A DNA stretch of 64,000 nt from Candidatus Chloroploca asiatica (GTDB taxonomy: Bacteria; Chloroflexota; Chloroflexia; Chloroflexales; Chloroflexaceae), in NCBI RefSeq assembly GCF_002532075.1, contig NZ_LYXE01000072.1:20829-84828 (forward strand). Reading direction: 5' to 3'. Positions 60,299-64,000 of this stretch are shown in pieces. The translations under genes and the position numbers were made by a program. How positions within the stretch are numbered: the stretch's first letter is position 1; every line of letters begins with the position of its first letter. The notes beneath the pieces were generated by a model. It worked only from the letters and a program-made list of their open reading frames with translations, was not told the origin of the DNA and did no database searches.

Positions 60299-62272
60299 AT
60301 GCCGACTATCAAAGAACTCCGACAGCAAAACTTGTTTAATGTCTTACAGGATAATACATCCCATGAGAAAATTTATGCCAACGCGTTTCGCAAGTTGTAC
60401 TATCACTTATATTCTAACAGTAATGCAAGTAGAGCTGAAAGAATAATGTCAGATCTTTCAAGTCTATTGTTGTGCAAAGTTATTGGGGAGCGAAACGGCA
60501 AAAAGGAACTATTAGAACAATTTCTTGATGGCAAAGGCTCTGCAAATTCAATACTACTGCCTATGTTGCACGAGGCTTTCCCACATCTTGTAGATAATGA
60601 AGATCGTTTTTCCTTAGAAGATGCCGTGTTGCGGTATGCTTTACAGGAGATCATATCTCTACCTTTGACAGGAGCACCTGCTCATGTTTTAGGAGAGGCG
60701 TTTCAATCGCTAATAGGCCCGCGACTACGTGGAGATAAAGGCCAGTTCTTTACACCAAAAAGCCTTGTTCGATCAATTATTAATGTCCTCCAGCCAACTG
60801 AAGGTGCCAAGATTGTCGATCCGGCTTGCGGAACTGGTGGATTTCTTGTCGAAGTGCAAGCATTCCTTGAGAATAGCAGGGGCTCAAGAAAAAAGCGCCT
60901 CACACTCATAGGTATTGATAAGGATCGCGACTTAGCTCGTCTCGCCGAAGCAATCTTAGAAATTGTTGCGCCGAATCACGCTACTGTACTAAATCAAAAC
61001 TCTTTAGACCTGAAATCTCTTGCACTTTTGCCCGAAGAAACAAATCCATTTAATGCGGATTATGTAATTACGAACCCTCCTTTCGGCGCCAATATCAAAA
61101 TAACTGACAGCGCGATATTGAAAAACTTCGCCCTTGGCTATCGATGGAATCAAAACAAGGGAGGTATTTGGGAACAAAATCCAAATATTCGAGAGGCTCA
61201 AGATCCCCAAATTCTTTTTATTGAACTCTGTATTAAACTGCTCAAGCCATCTGGTATGATGGGTATCGTCTTACCTGAAGGGGTTTTCGGCAACTCTACA
61301 TATGGTTATGTCTGGGACTTTATACGGTCTCAAGGAGAGATTTTTGCGTTAATCGACTGCCCTCGAACCACATTTCAGCCCGGGACAGACACCAAGACAA
61401 ACGTTTTGTTCTTCCGCAAGGCCAATTCAACGGGGCAAACAACTAAAACAAACATGGTTTGGACAGCAGTAGCTATTCACTGTGGGCACGATAGGCGTGG
61501 GCGAAACACAATGGCTTCCGGTGATCCGTACCCTGATGATTTTAAAACCATTGGGGAAACCTTTGTGACGCGAGAAATGGCAAATGGATTATGGCAACAA
61601 GTAAATATCAAAGATCCTTACTATCTTGTTCCGCGTTACTATGATAAGTCGCCCCTTAGTGACATTTCAAGAGATGATCCACGATTTGAAATTGAACTTG
61701 TTTCGCTCCGAGAGATGGCAAAGAGCGGCCATTTGAAGATACGAAAAGGACATGAAGTAGGCTCAGAAGCTTATGGAACAGGAGATATCCCTTTTGTTAG
61801 GACATCCGATATTTCAAACTACGAGGTGTCTATTGATCCGACCAGATCCGTTAGCGAGGAGGTGTATGAGGAGTATGCCCCTCTACAACAACTTGCACCA
61901 GGCGACATCTTGATAGTAAGTGATGGACGATACAGAATTGGACGAACTGCTATTCTGCATTCCCACAACTACAAGTGTGTGGTACAAAGTCATGTAAAGA
62001 TTATAACGGTCACGGATAAATCACCGATAAATTCTATAGAGCTATTGTATCTCCTGAGTCTACCAATGGTTCAACATCAAATCCGCAACCTCGTGTTTAT
62101 CCAATCCACACTTGGCGCTCTTGGGTCGCGGATTGGAGACATATGTATTCCCAAGCCAAAGCGTAATACACAATGGCATGACACAATTGAGGAGTTTCGT
62201 CAATTAATTGAACAACGAGCAAAACTCCTCACCAGACTACGGGAGTTCGATAATGATTCTTTCGAGCTTTAA
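60299..62272 (+). CDS. N6-adenine DNA methyltransferase with fused specificity domain (HsdM-HsdS-like)
   Basis: The 657-residue protein has an N-terminal helical region, then a gamma-class methyltransferase core with GDKGQFFTPKSLV, motif I DPACGTGGF and motif IV NPPFG. From about 440 the sequence resembles one type I target recognition domain plus helical spacer (DIPFVRTSDISN, GDILIVSDG, SHVKIITV, TLGALGSRIGDICIP). There is no nuclease domain. It probably methylates DNA as the M partner of the HNH gene, whose end overlaps its own by four bases in convergent orientation. Confidence 0.85.
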   Translation: MPTIKELRQQNLFNVLQDNTSHEKIYANAFRKLYYHLYSNSNASRAERIMSDLSSLLLCKVIGERNGKKELLEQFLDGKGSANSILLPMLHEAFPHLVDNEDRFSLEDAVLRYALQEIISLPLTGAPAHVLGEAFQSLIGPRLRGDKGQFFTPKSLVRSIINVLQPTEGAKIVDPACGTGGFLVEVQAFLENSRGSRKKRLTLIGIDKDRDLARLAEAILEIVAPNHATVLNQNSLDLKSLALLPEETNPFNADYVITNPPFGANIKITDSAILKNFALGYRWNQNKGGIWEQNPNIREAQDPQILFIELCIKLLKPSGMMGIVLPEGVFGNSTYGYVWDFIRSQGEIFALIDCPRTTFQPGTDTKTNVLFFRKANSTGQTTKTNMVWTAVAIHCGHDRRGRNTMASGDPYPDDFKTIGETFVTREMANGLWQQVNIKDPYYLVPRYYDKSPLSDISRDDPRFEIELVSLREMAKSGHLKIRKGHEVGSEAYGTGDIPFVRTSDISNYEVSIDPTRSVSEEVYEEYAPLQQLAPGDILIVSDGRYRIGRTAILHSHNYKCVVQSHVKIITVTDKSPINSIELLYLLSLPMVQHQIRNLVFIQSTLGALGSRIGDICIPKPKRNTQWHDTIEEFRQLIEQRAKLLTRLREFDNDSFEL

Positions 62273-62949
62273 TCGGCTTTTACACGATCAAGTATGGCTT
62301 CGATCCAAGCGTAAAATTCTGGCAACGTCTTGGCACCTTGGGCGATATTGCACTCTCTATGAGCAAAACCCACATTACTGTCATCATGTATTCGAGGATT
62401 GCTATGAGCAGTTTCAACATCAGCCTTTCCGCGTCGGGCATTTGCAAAAAGGTCGAAATGCAAGGGCAGACGACATACCAAGCAGTATGTACTATGAACA
62501 TTCATCGAACCATAGAAGTCCTCTAAATATATACGAATGGGCTCAAGAGGAACTGGAGCACCCGGCATTTGGTAAGCTAGCCACGTCAGTTTGCGTGCTA
62601 CCCGCATACAGGATTCGTAATTAGCCGCTTTCTCGCGAAGCTTTGCCACGACTTGCGCTGACAAAGCCACCATATTAACTCCATACTCCAGTAGTTCCTC
62701 ATCGGAAAGAAGCATCATCCAGCGCAAAATCCTATTTGGCCCAGCATCTTCACTTTTCCACGCAGCACCTGTTGTCATAGTAGAATCGCGTTTTATCTTT
62801 GCAGCAACCGTTGGATTTGTTTTAAGAAGATGACGCAAGTATGGGAATTCATCATGTTTACCGTCATGACCCTTAGGCATCTGACAAAGTCGATGCTGAG
62901 CATTATCGAACCGCGATGTACTACGAATTCGCTGAAGACAAAGTTCCAT
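62269..62949 (-). CDS. HNH endonuclease, probable restriction enzyme
   Basis: The 226-residue protein has a helical N-terminal half and a C-terminal HNH fold: YCLVC (zinc-binding CxxC), ETAHSNPRIHDDSNVGFAHRECNIAQG with the HNH residues and a second zinc pair in HRECN. Together with the methyltransferase it forms a restriction-modification-like pair. Its ATG overlaps the stop of the XRE gene (TAATG), so the two are coupled. Low GC as in the rest of the cassette. Confidence 0.8.
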   Translation of the reverse strand: MELCLQRIRSTSRFDNAQHRLCQMPKGHDGKHDEFPYLRHLLKTNPTVAAKIKRDSTMTTGAAWKSEDAGPNRILRWMMLLSDEELLEYGVNMVALSAQVVAKLREKAANYESCMRVARKLTWLAYQMPGAPVPLEPIRIYLEDFYGSMNVHSTYCLVCRLPLHFDLFANARRGKADVETAHSNPRIHDDSNVGFAHRECNIAQGAKTLPEFYAWIEAILDRVKAD

Positions 62950-63197
62950 TAAAGTTTCTCTGGAAGTTGTGAGAGATACACTGTATCGAAATTGGCGAAC
63001 AAATCAGATAACGACACATTTAAAGCTTTCGCCAAATAGAAAATATTTATGAGTGCGACATTACGTTCACCACGTTCAATTCCACCTATATATGTTCTGT
63101 GTAAGCCACATAAATCCGCCAGATCCTCTTGCGAAAGTCCTCGTTTGTTCCGAATTTCTCTAATGGTTGTGCCGAAGTCAGATAAGAGTTGTTGCAT
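62949..63197 (-). CDS. XRE-type controller protein of the restriction unit
   Basis: The 82-residue protein is a single helix-turn-helix domain: IREIRNKRGLSQEDLADLCGLHRTYIGGIERGERNVALINIFYLAKALNVSLSDLF. Size and layout match C (controller) proteins of restriction-modification systems, which time nuclease expression. AGGAG seven bases upstream fixes the start. Two repeats of CTATGAGTA lie 32 and 62 bases upstream. Confidence 0.85.
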   Translation of the reverse strand: MQQLLSDFGTTIREIRNKRGLSQEDLADLCGLHRTYIGGIERGERNVALINIFYLAKALNVSLSDLFANFDTVYLSQLPEKL

Positions 63198-63226
63198 GAA
63201 TAAGCTCCTAGTACATATTATTTGTA

Positions 63227-63267
63227 TTCTATGAGTAGACACCCTATAATTCTACAGACTATGAGTA
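63227..63267 (-). promoter_or_regulatory. Candidate controller boxes
   Basis: CTATGAGTA occurs at 63229-63237 and 63259-63267, 30 bases apart. The second copy lies in GACTATGAGTA, close to the GACT-N3-AGTC form of C-boxes. They lie immediately upstream of the XRE gene and are good candidates for self-regulation. Confidence 0.5.
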
Positions 63268-63286
63268 TCATTCACTTGTACTTGCT

Positions 63287-63418
63287 GCCTAACAACCGCG
63301 TGCAACTGACGCCGCTGGCGCGGCCCTAACCTGGATGCGATCTACGATGACTGTCCATGTCGATGCTCGTTCCGCTTCACACGCCCGCCAGCGGCGCAGC
63401 TGACGCGGAACGTTAGGT
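63287..63418 (+). other. attC-like recombination site 2
   Basis: The 132-base site begins GCCTAAC (63287-63293) and ends GTTAGGT (63412-63418), both fitting the RYYYAAC/GTTRRRY cores. Inner arms CGCCGCTGGCGCGG and GCCCGCCAGCGGCGC are complementary. Length, orientation and inner motifs agree with site 1, so the two define one cassette of about 3.24 kb. Confidence 0.82.
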
Positions 63419-63513
63419 CGCCGTAAGCGAGCATCCCTCCCATCGTACCCGCTATGCCCTGTGATACAATAACGATGTCTGTGAATGCTGCGCATCGAAG
63501 GAGCGACTGACGT

Positions 63514-63540
63514 CATGCGGGTCTATCTTGACCTTCGGGA
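63514..63540 (+). pseudogene. Possible gene start interrupted by an IS200-like element
   Basis: ATG with GGAG upstream opens a frame beginning MRVYLDLRE, which runs into the left end hairpin of the transposase element at 63541 and soon stops. MRVYLDL resembles the first strand of PIN-domain toxins. So few residues are left that this is only a suggestion. Confidence 0.25.
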
Positions 63541-63585
63541 ACCCGCCGCAAGCCGCCGCCCTTTAGGGCGTGCGGTGAGGCGGGT
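63541..63585 (+). mobile_element. Left-end hairpin of an IS200/IS605-type element
   Basis: ACCCGCC and GGCGGGT form the outer stem, with CCCTTTAGGG as an inner palindrome. Such imperfect subterminal hairpins are the recognition sites of HUH TnpA transposases. GGCTTTAGCC follows at 63594. The same two motifs flank the RNA remnant at 44744-45164. Confidence 0.6.
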
Positions 63586-63635
63586 TTCTCGCTGGCTTTA
63601 GCCAGAACATCGAACATCCTTGCGATTTTTGTCAT

Positions 63636-63659
63636 TCTATGTTATACTGTCAACATAGA
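63636..63659 (+). promoter_or_regulatory. Inverted repeat and -10 element before tnpA
   Basis: TCTATGTT and AACATAGA flank TATACT, a good -10 hexamer, about 35 bases upstream of the transposase start. The inverted repeat could form a hairpin that limits translation, as in IS200. Confidence 0.45.
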
Positions 63660-63683
63660 AATCGACAAGTGCAAGGGAGCGCG

Positions 63684-64000
63684 ATGGAGTACCAGCGCGA
63701 CGAACACCGGGTCCATCTCATCCTCTATCACCTCGTCTGGACGCCGAAGCGCCGCAAGGCCGTGTTGAAGGATGCGATTGCCGTAGACTGTCGGCAGCTC
63801 ATCGAGCAGAAGTGCGCTGAGCAGGGGTGGGAGATCGTGGAGTTGGCGATCCAGCCTGATCATATCCACCTCTTTGTGCGCGTTTGGCCGAGCGTTTCGG
63901 CTGCCGACGTGGTGAAGGCGGTGAAGGGTCTCACCTCTCACGAGCTACGCGAACGTTATGCCGTCTTGCGGAAACTTCCGTCACTTTGGACGCGCTCCTA
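63684..64000 (+). CDS. tnpA: IS200/IS605 family TnpA transposase (cut by window end)
   Basis: The visible 105 residues match Y1 transposases: HLILYHLVWTPKRRKAVL at the start, the HUH motif in PDHIHLFV near 60, and the VVKAVKGLTSHELRERY helix. The catalytic Tyr lies beyond the window end. These enzymes move single-stranded DNA using end hairpins. AAGGGAG supports the start. A TnpB partner, if any, would be to the right. Confidence 0.88.
   Translation, partial: MEYQRDEHRVHLILYHLVWTPKRRKAVLKDAIAVDCRQLIEQKCAEQGWEIVELAIQPDHIHLFVRVWPSVSAADVVKAVKGLTSHELRERYAVLRKLPSLWTRS

Noticed and set aside
63642..63941. 99-codon minus-strand frame at the right end
   Set aside because: It is the complement of the TnpA gene, which has the HUH motif and a ribosome site.

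Overview
The window reads as a chromosomal segment of a filamentous anoxygenic phototroph of the Chloroflexales (Chloroflexi). The pointers are bchE and a bchJ-like V4R gene, a five-subunit NAD-linked [NiFe] hydrogenase, a bd oxidase, Thr-Pro-rich lipoprotein and zinc-ribbon/FHA/PP2C signalling proteins, and many perfect intergenic palindromes. This assignment is inferred from gene content and protein style; no 16S rRNA is present. Most of the window is GC-rich. From about 58.7 to 63.3 kb the DNA becomes clearly more AT-rich, which marks an acquired segment. No tRNA, rRNA or CRISPR array was seen. Layout: 0-3.3 kb holds a lone contractile-injection-type tube protein and the bchJ-bchE pair on the minus strand. 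3.5-8.5 kb is hoxEFUYH, divergent from bchJE. 8.8-12.8 kb carries dnaN, an atypical LuxR-type regulator and a lipoprotein. 12.9-18.5 kb is a four-gene minus-strand phosphosignalling cluster: PP2C, pseudokinase-PP2C, VWA and FHA, with no kinase. 18.8-30 kb contains an XRE-cupin regulator, an AI-2E-type permease, a PAS/GAF/HD-GYP protein, a PAS-KaiB fusion, and a Ca-type P-ATPase translationally coupled to a 73-residue membrane protein. 30.8-41.7 kb has MoaB, a second V4R protein, YidD, an ECF sigma factor with a membrane partner, a group IV PLP decarboxylase, two polysaccharide genes, a 2H phosphoesterase, an acyl-CoA synthetase and an alpha/beta hydrolase. 41.7-50.3 kb is a C-P lyase (phn) locus, phnGHIJ-KLM, behind a PLP enzyme and a TIM-barrel protein. 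50.5-58.3 kb holds a DUF123 protein, a VKOR-thioredoxin fusion and cydABDC with a Rex-type operator. 58.7-64 kb is an integron-like cassette region. The most interesting observations are these. (1) Two attC-like sites (60044-60177 and 63287-63418), both with correctly oriented RYYYAAC/GTTRRRY cores, delimit a 3.2-kb cassette carrying a restriction-modification-like unit; the first site lies just behind a TerY-type VWA gene, and a partial IS200/IS605 TnpA follows the second. (2) The phnJ product keeps the glycyl-radical motif but has one cysteine in total, so it cannot hold the [4Fe-4S] cluster expected of C-P lyase. (3) Between phnJ and phnK, on the opposite strand, is an about 240-nt strongly structured RNA candidate with its own promoter and IS200/IS605-like flanks, resembling an orphan omega-RNA/HEARO element. 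(4) A triple-PAS protein ends in a KaiB-fold domain. The hydrogenase, bd oxidase with Rex control and bacteriochlorophyll cyclase fit an organism that moves between anoxic phototrophy and microoxic respiration.
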